Made by a program: the position numbers and the translations under genes
Part shown: positions 34,729-45,165 of the stretch, piece after piece
Position numbering within the stretch: position 1 is the first letter of the stretch
How the letters are laid out: each line of letters starts with the position of its first letter
Notes under the pieces: model-generated
Seen by the model: the letters and a program-made list of their open reading frames with translations, nothing else
Database searches by the model: none
What the model was told of the DNA's origin: nothing
Source: Cryptococcus deneoformans JEC21
Taxonomy: Eukaryota > Basidiomycota > Tremellomycetes > Tremellales > Cryptococcaceae
Assembly: GCF_000091045.1 (NCBI RefSeq)
Contig: NC_006694.1
Location: 292,501-356,500, forward strand
Length of the DNA: 64,000 nt
Reading direction: 5' to 3'

Positions 34729-35586
34729 CGTTTCAAATATGGATTTCTTATTTTTCATGGCTAATTCTAATTCCAATTTTTTTTCCAATTTTGATTCCGT
34801 TTCCTAGTTTTGGCTGAGAAAAAACTAGCAAGCGCCAAAAAACAAGAAACCCACGATTTGCACCGTTCTAGTTCTTCTTTCCTATTCTAATCCTAGTTTT
34901 TCGGGAAAAATGCAAATAAATTCATGCCTCAAATATTCATGTCTGCATGTTGAGGTCTTACGTCATGTTCGACAAGATATCGACAATGGACACATCATTT
35001 CTTCCCACAAAAAGCACAACTTTGCAAGTCCGCAAAATGGATAAATATGAACCCCTTGCCACCCCATTCCACACTCATACCCCTGTCAATCAAACCTTGC
35101 TAAGTACTGAGAGAAACTTCTTGCATGTAGTCAACTTGAACATCCAGGAAGCGAAGGAGGCAACATGACCCATCGTACCAGGCAAGGACCAGGCCAGAAG
35201 CAGCTGAATAAGATCTGACGCTTCAAATTTGAGTTGGGATGTATCGCTGGGCATTTGCAGGGAATGGCGACTGCTGGAGGTACTGAAGATACCATTGGAT
35301 GGTAAAATACGTGAGCAAGGAAAGATGAACTATCGTGACTTAGTTGCGACGCGACGCGATGAAGGTGTGCAAGATTCTTAATTATCTTAATTATTTATTA
35401 TGATGATGAATGATAATGGCGACGACTGCAAATCAGAGGAATTAGCAGCTCGAAAATTAGCAACTGCCACCCAAAATCATGCGTTCAAATATAATTCCTG
35501 TTTCAAGCCAAAATTAGAAGCATCGGCGACGTCCGATTTTCAACTAGAATTAGCAACAGAAAACTAGAAAATCCATATTTGAAACG
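34729..35586. mobile_element. Non-autonomous TIR element flanked by TA (MITE-like)
   Basis: 858 bases bounded by terminal inverted repeats: CGTTTCAAATATGGATTT at 34729 and its complement ending at 35586; similarity continues imperfectly inward (GCTAATTCTA on both sides). The dinucleotide TA lies directly outside each end, compatible with a TA target duplication as made by Tc1/mariner-type transposases. It has no protein frame resembling a transposase. The left end abuts the decayed LTR. Confidence 0.7.
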
Positions 35587-35914
35587 TACTATTATAATTC
35601 CTGCCACTATGGAGGGAACTATTTCAGACACCCCCCCCCTATTTCTTTTGGGACACCCCCCCTCCTTCTACTTTGGGTAATTTTGACAGAGCGGCTGAGA
35701 GATAACACCATGAACCCTGCAGCTCATCCCTGAGGCCCTTATGCCTGTTATTTATGTAACTAGTTCAGATGATATTGTCATGTGCACCAGACTGCAACAT
35801 TACAAAAGCAACGAACAACAAACACGTTTTTTCCTCTAATAATGCGCCTCCTTTTTGCTGTCATTTAAATACTTTTCATCCTCCTAAGAAACTTATAACA
35901 TATTCAAAAACATC

Positions 35915-36223
35915 ATGGCTTCGACTGATTTGCACTCTTCGGATCCTCTTTCTCCCCAACTCGGTATCTGCCCACCTTCTCCTATTATCCACGTCCCAGA
36001 GGCCGAAATATACTCGGGACATCAATCAATGGCATTTGATTTTGATGAAGGTAATCTCCATGCCATGGAAGGTTCGGATTCATCGGAAGTCTCCAATATT
36101 GCCGATGAAGAGGATAGTGAGGATGACATTATCCAGGCTCCCATTGACTCCTTCAATGATGATGAGATGATCTCTACCCCTGGGTTCGACAAGCAAGTAA
36201 GCACACTACTACCAATCTACTAA
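35915..36223 (+). CDS. Acidic 102-residue ORF inside the TIR element
   Basis: An ATG-started frame (MASTDLHSSDP) rich in Ser, Pro, Asp and Glu, with a DEEDSEDD acidic patch, ending VSTLLPIY. A GTAAGC donor after GFDKQ suggests it is the first exon of a once longer, spliced transposon gene. No known domain recognised. Probably a remnant of the element's own protein. Confidence 0.35.
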   Translation: MASTDLHSSDPLSPQLGICPPSPIIHVPEAEIYSGHQSMAFDFDEGNLHAMEGSDSSEVSNIADEEDSEDDIIQAPIDSFNDDEMISTPGFDKQVSTLLPIY

Positions 36224-36387
36224 AGACGAGTGTAGAGGCGCTGTCCAAGGAGGATAGTATTAATAATGCAACAAGGGAGAGATCGACATAGCTGGGAATG
36301 AAGGCGAAGGAAGAATGAATAGATGTCGAAAGAGGAATAGATGTCACAAGAAGAATAGATGTTTATAATATTAGAGGACTCAATTTA

Positions 36388-36831
36388 TGTTACGACTCGT
36401 CCCCAACAAGGTCTGGCCTTGGAGACGAGATAGAAAGCTGTAGTTTAACTAAGCAATGAGATATATGTATGATATACCTCTTGACATTTGTCTGTTGGCA
36501 TATGGTATAGGGCAGAGGTATATTCGCTTGGGAAGATCAGGCAAGCTTATATACTAGTGGAGTAAGTTTATGTCGAAGGTGGTGCAAGGTAAGATGAGAG
36601 CGAGCACTGGGAGCTCGAGGACCTTTCTCAAAGTAACTTATGAAATATTGATCTTCGAGGGGAAGAAGATCAAGATCGAGGACAGAGCTCCCCTTTATAT
36701 ACTTCTACAGAAATCTATTTATATCCTTCGAGGTCCAGCTGGACCTTCTTATCTGAAACAATCTTGCCTTCCTATTATGTAACTCCCTCCTATGATCTCT
36801 TATCTCTTCTTCTTTGTGCAGGCTCATGACA
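36388..36831 (+). mobile_element. Solo LTR, family D, with ATTTA target duplication
   Basis: 444 bases with TG...CA ends (TGTTACGACTCG ... GGCTCATGACA). The five bases ATTTA lie on both sides (36383-36387 and 36832-36836), the normal Ty3/Ty1-type duplication, so the LTR is what remains after LTR-LTR recombination. It sits inside the TIR element 35614-36991 and is therefore younger. A second copy in inverse orientation is at 43585-44113. Confidence 0.85.
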
Positions 36832-37002
36832 ATTTACTATGCATGGAAAAGAACATTTAGTTACGTAAATAACAGATGGATGAGCTGCAGGGTTCATGGT
36901 GTTATCTCTCAGCTGCTCTGTCAAAATTACCCAAAATAGAAGGAGGGGGGGTGTCCCAAAAGAAATAGGGGGGGTGTCCGAAATAGTTCCCCATTATGGG
37001 AC

Positions 37003-37495
37003 CTGCAGCGGCTTAATTTAAGCCATAACTGTTTCGGCTTAAAATAATCCAAGATTGCGTCTTTTAAGCGATTTTTCAGCTTACCATTTAGGATCAAAAC
37101 AAGCCACAACATGGCTTATTGGAGCACTTTTCTGGGCTTATTTTTTGGGCTTTAAAATAAGCCATTTGTCGAATTATTATATGCCATTTTCAGCATTATT
37201 TGCATTGGAAACATAGGTTATTCTAATTCTTATTGCAGCTTGTTTTAAGTCATTTTCAGCCTTATTTTTATCCATGGGATGGGTTGTTCTGACCCTTTTA
37301 GCAGCTTGTTTTAAGCCATTTTCAGCCTTATTTGTATCCATGGGATGGGTTATTCTGATCCTTTTAGCAGCTTCTTTTCATCCATATAACAGCTGCTTTT
37401 AAGCCATTTTCAGTATTGTTTTTATCTGAGAGATGGGTTGTTCTGATCCCTTTAGCAGCTTGAAATGAGCCTGTAGCTAATCCTTGGTTTGGTTG
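37003..37495 (+). repeat. Dispersed repeat with GGGAC-GCGGCTT start, copy 1
   Basis: Starts ATGGGACCTGCAGCGGCTT, continues AT-rich with many variants of AAGCC/TTTTAAGCCATTTTCAGC, and ends near GTAGCTAATCCTTGG. The same start (ATGGGACTCGCGGCGGCTT) and end (GTAGCTAATCGG) occur in the same orientation at 44880-45150, so this is a mobile or amplified unit. Coding capacity is absent. The TIR element at 35614-36991 appears to have inserted at its left end, since CACTATGG/CATTATGG flank that element. Confidence 0.5.
37236..37462 (+). repeat. Tandem repeat, 65-66 bp unit, about 3.5 copies
   Basis: Unit order is GCAGCTTGTTTTAAG, CATTTTCAGCCTTATTT, ATCCATGGGATGGGTT and TTCTGATCCTTTTA, starting at 37236, 37301 and 37367, with a degenerate last copy to 37462. 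Copies differ by several substitutions, so the array is not freshly expanded. It lies inside the dispersed repeat at 37003. Confidence 0.75.
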
Positions 37496-39001
37496 GTTGA
37501 ATTACATGCATCGAATCATAAAAATACAAAAAATAGAAGCATTAAAGTACAATATACTACAAAAACACAATACATCCACTAGGAGGAAGGGCACAAGCTT
37601 TTCTTCTTCCTAGCAGTTTGGGCCTTATTTTTGAGGTACTGCATGCCCAGTGACTGTATAGGCCACTTGCTTTTGCAGCAGGCAGCACCAAAGACGTCGA
37701 CGTGCTTGTCAGTGACCTTCAACAAGGTTAGCTGGCCATCCAAAACATAAAAGAATGTCACTCACAAGACCCATGAAGAGCACAACATGCTCCTCATAAT
37801 CCATCCCCTTCCATGTCTCCATGCCCACTTTATCACTGAAGGCTCGAACAGCGCTTTGGCAGACATCCTCCTAAGGAAAGCATTGGGAGCTTATCCAATG
37901 AAAGATCAGGTAGAATGACTAGAAATAGAAAGTGAGGTTGTGAAAAATTTAGTGAGATTTTGTGTTGAACTTTCTGGCATCACACTGTAAAGCCAGGACT
38001 ATGGACTTATGATATAAGTACTACATGCACTCACTGCATTATTTGCCACTCTATCTATGCTGGCTTCTGCTCCAAAACCCTACTCTGATCTCATATGATA
38101 TCATCCCTGCACTTCCCTCACCACAGCATCTCCTGTGACCTACAGTGAGAATGTGTTATGTCCCTGATGACATTATTCTGGTTGATGAAGTGGTGAGGGG
38201 AATCTTAAAAGAAAGAGGAAGAAATAGATTCGATGGAAGCACTTTGAAAGAAGAGAAATGAGGTTGACCTTGTTACAATTACAGTGTAATTAAATGCCAC
38301 TGCCAAAAATCAGTCACATGAGATGAATGCACCAAATTTAATCTTTTGTCATATCATCATCTTCATTATGCATTGTTGTTATCATCTAACCACCTTCGTT
38401 TCTCTTTGTCCACTCTTTCAATCAGCTATCGCAAGGAACATGCCCGCAACAAACTACAAAGAACACGTCATTTCGATTTGAACGAGTTATTAATAAGATC
38501 TTTACTTTGGTATTACAACTCCTGTTGTATCAGGTGAAAGTAATCTACCTTCACATACTATTGGTATTAAGATTCGCCTAGCTGGTGTGACTTTACACTG
38601 TTGTACTGTGACAGACGAGTTACTGTAGTCACTCAAACCAGACACCATGAGAAGATGAGGACTCTACAAGAAGTGCAAGAGGGGGATGCCAGTAACAATT
38701 CCATCATGCCAGGAGAAGCAGAGGGAATTAATGGTGGAGGACAAGGGAACAGAGATGTGGAAATGTCTGAGGTGAGTCTTTGGCCAACACACACTGACAT
38801 TTCCACACCCCAGAGTGGCATCTTTGTCAACCCTGTAGTATATGGTGTCTATTGACCGAAATAGGCATCATCCAACCAGGCATGTAGAGTTCAAGGACCA
38901 CCTATGTTATTGTGAGCTCCTGAACTTGATCACCATTGACCTCCCCCACCTACTGAAATCCTCTGACACCCCTCCTGTTACTCTTCGCCCACATCAAACC
39001 A
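37496..39001. other. Gene-free AT-rich sequence, probable decayed elements
   Basis: Only short frames occur on either strand and none resembles a known protein. A frame at 38658-38855 (MRTLQEVQEGDAS...) has ordinary composition and may be an exon remnant leading to the fragment at 39002. No RNA gene or clear repeat was noticed. Confidence 0.4.
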
Positions 39002-39187
39002 GTGGTATCACATAAGCACCATATTGGCAGCCATGAATGGATCTATTATAAAGAGTACCAGGCAGAGGAGATCATGGATCTGGCCTCTGTTAATCAGCTG
39101 GTTGGAAGGGTTAAGAGTATCTCAAAGCCTGGCACCACCTATATAATTGACAAGGGCATGCCCTACAGCTGCGTGTCTTTGGAGTAA
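39002..39187 (+). pseudogene. Possible DNA-transposon protein fragment
   Basis: A frame without an ATG start reads HHIGSHEWIYYKEYQAEE, then IMDLASVNQLVGRVKS and YIIDKG. The DLxxVxxLVGRV...IIDK pattern resembles the segment near the end of basidiomycete KDZ/Plavaka-type transposon proteins, but the match is short and from memory. No catalytic residues are present. It is flanked by low-complexity sequence. Confidence 0.3.
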
Positions 39188-39744
39188 GGTAAACAGATGA
39201 AAGGTACATAGCAGCATGTTGTTGTAGAGGCTGGGGTTGAAAAAGGAGAATGCATCTTTATGCCATGATGCCTAATATTTAGTCAGTACAAGTCTTTTGA
39301 GACAGAAAATGATGACATATATGCAAGTTGTAAATGAAGGCTTGAAACAAGCGCTAAAATCAGATTGCCAGCCCAAGCCCCAAATCGTCTTTTAAAATGC
39401 AAGCCTCAAAAAGGCTTAAAACGAGCCACGATTGTCAAAAAAGTATGGCAGGCTGATCAGACAAGTATTAGGGGTAGACAAAATGCAGCTCATTGTTATT
39501 TTTTATTTCTGTTAGGGAAGCAAAGGGAGACCTGATTTCAGGGTGGAGGCTTAGGAAATGACGACAGAGAGTCTAGAACAGGCCCATAGGAATTAGTGAA
39601 TTTGCTTCGCGATGCGAGTGACCTCGACAGAGATGCGTCTGTCTTTGCAACATGATAATCACGTCTGTTGCATTCTGAATCCTATCCTCTTCAACATCCA
39701 GCGCTCCAAGAGCAGTTTACCACCCTAAGAACAACGTAGTGAAT

Positions 39745-40283
39745 ATGCCAAGACGATCAGCTAAGTATAAAGCGACAGCACGAGCCAGAGAGCTCTATCG
39801 AATGGCGACTATCCTCAATCATAAGCAGCTCAAGACCAGTTTGTCCATTCCGTATCATGCTCTCAGGACATCTCGTTACCTCAATCGTCCAAAGAAGTAT
39901 GGTCAGCTTCGTAGTAGGGATGCTGTTGCCAGAATTACAAGCATTCATGAGATACCAGATGAGGATTTCTGCCGCAAACTGCGCGTCAACCATACGGAAT
40001 TTCGAAAGCTTCTCTGCCTTATCAAGGACCATCCAGTTTTCGTCTCTCATGGTCCAAGAAAGCAGGCGAACCCCCTTTTACAGCTTACAGTTGCGCTCTA
40101 TCGACTGGGACATTGCGGATGTGCTGCGAGCACTTTTGAGATAGGAGAGCAGTTTGGGGTGTCAGGTGAGTGCCCACGCCACACTGCATCCAGAAACATT
40201 AAACCGTTCCTTCAAGATTGATTGTTATCCATCAGAGGGCACGTCGGCCATATGGACGACTCGGGTAATCAAGGCCATCTTCT
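39745..40283 (+). pseudogene. PIF/Harbinger transposase, N-terminal fragment
   Basis: From ATG 39745 (MPRRSAKYK) the frame carries DFCRKLRVNHTEFRKLLCLI, HPVFVSHGPRKQANP, LLQLTVALYRLGHCG and FEIGEQFGVSG, the helix-turn-helix N-terminal region of HARBI1-like (DDE_Tnp_4) transposases. An intron 40166-40235 (GTGAGT...CAG) joins to EGTSAIWTTRVIKAIF, which is the expected next motif (SEGTA..WT.RV..AI), then a stop at about 40282. The DDE catalytic domain is absent. Splicing restored by a motif on both sides makes this assignment firm; the copy is truncated. Confidence 0.75.
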
Positions 40284-40705
40284 GAGTCGCCTCAGACGCT
40301 TGATTCTCGCTCTCGTTCTGCCTTTTAGGGGGCATGATTGGTGATTGTTGAGATGAACGGAGTCTGAGATAAAAATAAGTCAATGGTGGAATGTGTAAGA
40401 TTTCTAAGAGAAAAAAACACATTACACATCTTGAAACCATGCATTCTGAAGCACGAAGAGCGAGTTTGAATTGTCAAATGAATTAAACGGCCTCTGGAGG
40501 TCGTTTAATTCGAACGGCTTTTTTCAAGTTATTTCAAGAGGAATTTCCTTTCATGGTAAATCCGACTCGGACTTCTGCCAATTCAATTCCAGGGTTTTTA
40601 TGCCACAAAGGGTTCAGGAATGTCATTTTCCCTGAGGGAATTGGCAGCTCGTTCATCAATTCAGAATTATCATCGAAATAGCATGCATTTTGTCTACCCC
40701 TATTA

Positions 40706-40890
40706 TTGTCGAACTGGTCTTTACTTAGCACCTTTGTACAAACAGTCTCGTAGAACAGTGTACTAGATAGTGATGAGAAAGACCAGAAAGTTACAAAAAA
40801 GGAATATTATAATGGTATAGAGTCTGACCGAAAATAGACTACGTAGTCATCTATCTAATTAAGGAACTAGACTAGCGAACTCCGACAATT
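40706..40890. repeat. Long inverted repeat, left arm (pairs with 45815-45992)
   Basis: About 180 bases match the complement of 45815-45992, for example GTCGAACTGGTCTTTACTT, CAGTCTCGTAGAACAGTGTA and AATTAAGGAACTAGACTA. Outer ends read TTGTCGAACTGG. No target duplication could be recognised outside either arm. The 4.9 kb between the arms holds the F repeats, small ORFs, a solo LTR and the integrase relic. Confidence 0.75.
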
Positions 40891-40960
40891 ATTCCCATAT
40901 TTTTGCGACGTTTTTGCATGAATTTTTTTCAGCACAGGCCTCTTTTTCTCGATCAAAGCT
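40891..40960 (+). repeat. Dispersed repeat F, partial copy 2
   Basis: Shares ATTATTCC, TTTTTGCGACGTTTTTGCAT and CAGCACAGGCCTCTTTTTCT with copy 1 at 34281 and copy 3 at 43270. Only the first half is kept. It directly abuts the inner end of the left inverted-repeat arm. Confidence 0.65.
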
Positions 40961-41460
40961 GTTTCCAAAGCTTTGTCTGACTGATTCTTTAATTGTTGGC
41001 TGCATTAATTGTTGGCTGCATGTATAATGCAACCCAAAGCAGATGCATCTGGCATTTTTCTAGCACATATGGACTATTATTTTCAAAATGCCAAACCATT
41101 GATCACTGTCAGTAAACAGTTGTTGAACATCATCAAACTGTCCACTAGCTTTGTGCTTGGGTCAGCAAAGGGGATGTTACTGTACGCGATGTTGAATTAA
41201 AAATCTTCAGTGCCCCTACTGCTCACTAATATATAAACAGCAGATCATGCGGTCTTGATCTTGATATCTTCTATTCTCCAATGTCTTTGATTCCAAGGAC
41301 TTGGTGGTGGCTTTTTTTGTTCTGAAGAATCATTCATGGTCCCATGTCTGCTGAAGATTACAATAGGTGTATTGTGGAGGTGAATCAAGGAGATCATATC
41401 TCTCTTGCCTTGGACAAGCAGGTGTTGGGCTTATTATGCTTATGAAGGACACACACTTAT

Positions 41461-41901
41461 ATGACTATCATACAGCTCGAACAGGATAATCAGTGCCTTC
41501 GAGCCAGTAATAGCTCTGCCACCATTGCTTTCCAAGTACCTCGTACCAACGGTCCTTCCCATACCCCATCTAGCTTATTTCAACCTTCCCAACACCTCCA
41601 ACATAATCAGAGCAATGGGCAACTTCGAAGGATCAACTCCCAACTTCCGCCTCCCCCACCTGCTGTTAATTGGTCTGGGTACCAAGCCCAGTCCACTTCT
41701 TTTCATCCAGATCTAGTCACCAATCACTTAGGCCAGGAAGGAATGCCCCCACCTCCTCCTGTCGAAAGCGCCAGACGATTATATGATAGCTGGGCTACCA
41801 CCATGCAAGGTCCATCTGGGACCTTCCAGTACCACACACCTTCTCCTGGTCCCAAAAAGCCGCTGGCACTAGTCGCAAGGCCCCAGCCAAGCAGAAGGTA
41901 G
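41461..41901 (+). CDS. Unidentified 146-residue ORF, Pro/Ser/Gln-rich
   Basis: Opens MTIIQLEQDNQCLRAS, a short coiled-coil-like segment, then low-complexity sequence with two poly-Pro runs (LPPPPPAV, MPPPPPVE) and a basic end RPQPSRR. It starts at a true ATG but no domain is recognised. It lies within the mobile-element block and may be an exon of a transposon-borne gene together with 42031-42306 on the same strand. Not identified. Confidence 0.3.
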   Translation: MTIIQLEQDNQCLRASNSSATIAFQVPRTNGPSHTPSSLFQPSQHLQHNQSNGQLRRINSQLPPPPPAVNWSGYQAQSTSFHPDLVTNHLGQEGMPPPPPVESARRLYDSWATTMQGPSGTFQYHTPSPGPKKPLALVARPQPSRR

Positions 41902-42030
41902 CAAAGAGTCCAAGCTTAATTAAGTTCTCATCCAAGCCTGCCTTGGTGAGCGTTTCTTGCTCTTTATTCTTGATAGATATAAGATATGTTAATGACAATA
42001 CAGCAATACAAAGTTTGAATAATTCCAACT

Positions 42031-42306
42031 ATGTTTTTCTACAATCATGCAATCCAGTTGCATAAATCAAGAAGCACCAGTCATGGTAAATTTTTGGTGA
42101 TGGAGAACACCCTACACCAGATGGGTTTTAACCTATCAACCTACCCATATCTCACTATCGATTTATCTCTTGATGAAATTATCTTGAAGATTTTGAATAA
42201 CACCAGGAATCTTCTGGCCCTGGTTACAGAGATGAACATCAACATCTCGTCATTCAAGTATGCACAGCTATACAGACAGGCTTTTTTATTAAAACCCCAA
42301 TGCTGA
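42031..42306 (+). CDS. Unidentified 91-residue ORF
   Basis: A true-ATG frame reading MFFYNHAIQLHKSRS then MGFNLSTYPYLTIDLSLDEI; ordinary composition, no recognised domain, no membrane segment. Same strand as 41461-41901 and 130 bases downstream, so the two could be exons of one gene, though I could not find a join that keeps an obvious family motif. Treated as a doubtful remnant. Confidence 0.2.
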   Translation: MFFYNHAIQLHKSRSTSHGKFLVMENTLHQMGFNLSTYPYLTIDLSLDEIILKILNNTRNLLALVTEMNINISSFKYAQLYRQAFLLKPQC

Positions 42307-43269
42307 TGTCCATCTACAGGTGGATATATTTGGAAGAAGGCACAGAATGTTTCAAAACCTATGACACAAACTCTTCCAGCACCGGTGCCACCATTTCCGG
42401 CTTCTATGCTGATGTTAAAGACGGCGCTTACTTGGTGTTTAACTAAAGGAGAGTGAATCCGATTGTATGATCAAGAAAAGAAGTGATGATGCATGATGTA
42501 TGATGCAGGGATCTTGATATATATATTAGGCAGTACAAGAGCTCTGAGCGTGCATCATGCCGAAGAACAATAAGGAATATGGGCAATAATGCCGAAGAAC
42601 AAAAAGAGAATAGAAAGGTACGAAGAACAAAAGAGAAAGACAGGCATGCTGGGCTATTGCCAATAGGGATGCGTAGGGCGGATACCCTCCACTTCAACAT
42701 TAACACCAATGAAGAGACTGATAAACAGTTCTTATGAATGTACAACATCAAATGGGTTGATATCCAACTCACACCTTTCCAATGAACGGAATGGATCGAC
42801 ACAACAGTCCAGGTTCTCAGGCCCTCTGGGGAAATCGAGAGAATCGATTATGGTGATTGGGAAGCTGAGGAGGTAAGCTTCTGACCATATGACTTCTTAT
42901 GTACTTATTTCTGACTTTTTTGCTTGTAAGCTTGCAGAAGAGAAAGATACCCAGCAGGTAGGTGATACAGGTAGAAAAATAGATAAGGGGAAGGGTAGGG
43001 AAGTTATGAACGAAACCGTGAATACAGTCAACTATGGTGTTTATGTCCACTGCTAATGATACCGTACAGAGGCCTAGTCCTGTATCAAAATGTATAAGGA
43101 ATAGCTCGACTTACTGGCAACAAATGATGCTCTGGTTCCTCTAAGTCCTGAGCATCCAATACATCATCGAGATCTTCGAGATCATTTTGGCCTGCCATTT
43201 GGGGCGGGTGTGCAGTGATGGAAGTGCAATAAGTGACTGATGCTGTTGGTGTTAAACCTGTTGGAGTCA

Positions 43270-43440
43270 AAATGGGTAAATATACAGTTAAAAGGTATGA
43301 GACATAAGTCAGAACAGCTCATGCATAGTGTACGGGCAAAAATGTGGTGTTGATGCAACACAAACAAAGATTTGATCGAGAAAAAGAGGCCTGTGCTGAA
43401 AAAAATTCATGCAAAAACGTCGCAAAAATACAGGAATAAT
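43270..43440 (-). repeat. Dispersed repeat F, copy 3 (inverted)
   Basis: Complement of the repeat at 34281-34467: contains the reverse of CAGCACAGGCCTCTTTTTCT, the CTATGCATGAGCT block and TTTTAACTGTATATTTACCC. Together with the partial copy at 40891 it forms a second, smaller inverted pair nested inside the 180-bp arms. Confidence 0.65.
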
Positions 43441-43584
43441 ACTTGTCTGATTGGCCTGCCATAAAAAGCCAAAAAAGGGATAGAAAAGTTTAAATTAAGC
43501 CCCCACGGGTCCTATAATGCTGTCAGTTAGGCAATCCAATGCATTCGACAAGCCAGCACTGGAAAAGAAGGCATCATCGGTTGC

Positions 43585-44113
43585 TGTCACGAGCCTGCAC
43601 AAAGAAGAAGAGATAAGACGGATATCATAGGAGGGAGTTACGTAATAGGAAGGCAAGATCCGATTCAGATAAGAAGGTCCAGCTGGACCTCCAGTTGGAC
43701 CTCCGAGAAAAGAACTGGACCTCCAGTTGGACCTCCAGTTGGACCTCCAGCTGGACCTCCAGCTGGACCTCAAAGGATATAAATAGATTTCTGTAGAAGT
43801 ATATAAAGGGGAGCTCTGTCCTCGATCTTGATCTTCTTCCCCTCGAAGATCAATATTTCATAAGTTACTTTGCGAAAGGTCCTCGAGCTCCCAGTGCTCA
43901 CTCTCGTCTTACCTCGCACCACCTTCGACATAAACTTACTCCACTAGTATATAAGCTTGCCTGATCTTCCCAAGCGAATATACCTCCGCCCTATACCATA
44001 TGCCAACAGACAAGTGTCAAGAGGTATATCATACATATATCTCATTGCTTAGTTAAACTACGGCTTTCTATCTCGTCTCCAAGGCCGGACCTTATTGGGG
44101 ACGAGTCGTAACA
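43585..44113 (-). mobile_element. Solo LTR, family D, inverted, with GTTGC target duplication
   Basis: 529 bases with TG...CA ends (plus strand TGTCACGAGCCTGC ... CGAGTCGTAACA). GTTGC lies on both sides (43580-43584 and 44114-44118). It is the inverted counterpart of the LTR at 36388-36831 but 85 bases longer, because of an expanded 12-bp repeat. The LTR contains a TATATAAAGG box near 43800, fitting promoter function. Confidence 0.85.
43680..43772 (+). repeat. 12-bp minisatellite in LTR D (about 7 copies)
   Basis: Units of CAGCTGGACCTC / CAGTTGGACCTC repeat about seven times, with one spacer AGAAAAGAA. The sister LTR at 36388 has a single copy at the same place (GGTCCAGCTGGACC), so the array expanded after the two copies separated. 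It accounts for the length difference of 85 bases. Confidence 0.85.
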
Positions 44114-44139
44114 GTTGCCTTGCTGCCTTACAAGTCCAA

Positions 44140-44840
44140 GGAAACCCTATTATTGTCCTTCAGTGGCATGTGCGAGAGTGTCTCTGCATAGTAGATCCCA
44201 CTGGTGCTGCTCATCACTTTCAAGAGATGGTCAATCACTGCAAATACTTTGTCCCTCATATCAACAATCTGTGGCACATAGATGGGCACCATAAACTGTT
44301 TGGTTATCAGATCATCATCATTGGCATTATTGATGGCAAGTCATGCATGTTAGTTGGTATGAAGGCAATGAACAACAAACAACAGGGCAGAATCAGTGTT
44401 GTGTGTATTCCAGGAGGCTGTTACCAAGTGTGGTATACCCAGTTGAATGCAGGCTGATTATGGGACTGAGATGCTTCGAGTCAAGGACACAATGGAAGAG
44501 CTTCGAGGTGTCTTCAATCAGCCAGATCAGTGTTTGTTGTAGCTAACCCAACCATAAGCATCAATCACAGGTCCTTCATTCAGGGTAATTCGACTCATAA
44601 CCAATGCACTGAGAGGATCTGGAGAGACCTTCAAAACTGGTGACCCAGTCAGTACCCATCCTTGTTTGAGCAACTGGCTGAGCAAGGCTTTTTGGACCTC
44701 GGAAACCCTATCCACCTTTGGTGCCTACATTTTTGCTTCATCCCTCAGATCAACGCTGCCCTTGAGAGGTTCACTTGTCAGTGGAGTAAACTTTGTGCAC
44801 TGAAGGTGGACGTACACCTGAGATGATATGGAAGTGTGGT
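44140..44840 (+). pseudogene. Integrase-core (rve-type) transposase relic
   Basis: The frame 44095-44457 reads NNLWHIDGHHKLFGYQIIII, GIIDGKSCMLVGMKAMNN; downstream in shifted frames come QGNSTHNQCTERIWRDLQNW and ALERFTCQWSKL. These correspond to the D-G-x-H-K-L, I-D-G-x-S and N-x-R-x-E-R-x-W-R-D motifs of the integrase-core family found in many basidiomycete and animal genomes. Stops and frameshifts separate the parts, so it is dead. It begins directly beside the solo LTR at 43585-44113, which inserted near its upstream end. Confidence 0.6.
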
Positions 44841-44876
44841 ATGTTGATTTCCCGGTAATTTGAAGTAACAAACCTC

Positions 44877-45165
44877 ACTATGGGACTCGCGGCGGCTTGT
44901 TTCTAGCCAAATTTGCACCGGCTTGTTTTAAGTGAAAAGTGTTTCAATCAACTCGATTTACTGGCTCGATTTGACCCTATATGGCGCTTATATGGCGCTT
45001 ATAATGAGCCTTGAGGTGGCTTGATTTCTGGCTCATTTCAAGAACAATTACAAGCTCGTTTCGAGCTTCTTGCTGTGGTTATTTTGAGCAGCTAGTACGG
45101 CTTATTTTGAGCTCTTATTGGGATTTAAATCCAGTAGCTAATCGGTTTGTTTCGCTCGCCTCTAT
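44877..45165 (+). repeat. Dispersed repeat with GGGAC-GCGGCTT start, copy 2
   Basis: CACTATGGGACTCGCGGCGG starts it and GTAGCTAATCGGTTTGTTT ends it, as in the copy at 37003-37495, and both are in the same orientation. The interior is AT-rich with many CTTGTTT/GAGCC variants. The CACTA opening recalls CACTA-type ends, but no complementary TAGTG end was found, so class is open. Confidence 0.5.

Larger units (their letters stand above)
35614..36991. mobile_element. DNA transposon with about 130-bp TIRs, defective
   Basis: Inverted ends begin GGGAACTATTTC and continue through GACACCCCCCC, TATTTCTTTTGGGACA, TTTGGGTAATTTTGACAG and CACCATGAACCCTGCAGC on both sides, nearly identical for over 120 bases. 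The flanks CACTATGGA (35605-35613) and CATTATGGG (36992-37000) agree at 7 of 9 places, consistent with an aged 8-9 bp target duplication as made by hAT or Mutator transposases. Between the ends there is one 102-codon frame (35915-36223) and a later solo LTR; no catalytic domain is left. Removing the LTR, the element is about 0.93 kb. Confidence 0.72.

Noticed and set aside
44877..45165. CACTA transposon based on the CACTATGGG start
   Set aside because: No inverted TAGTG end or CACTA transposase was found; only a direct-oriented second copy at 37003.
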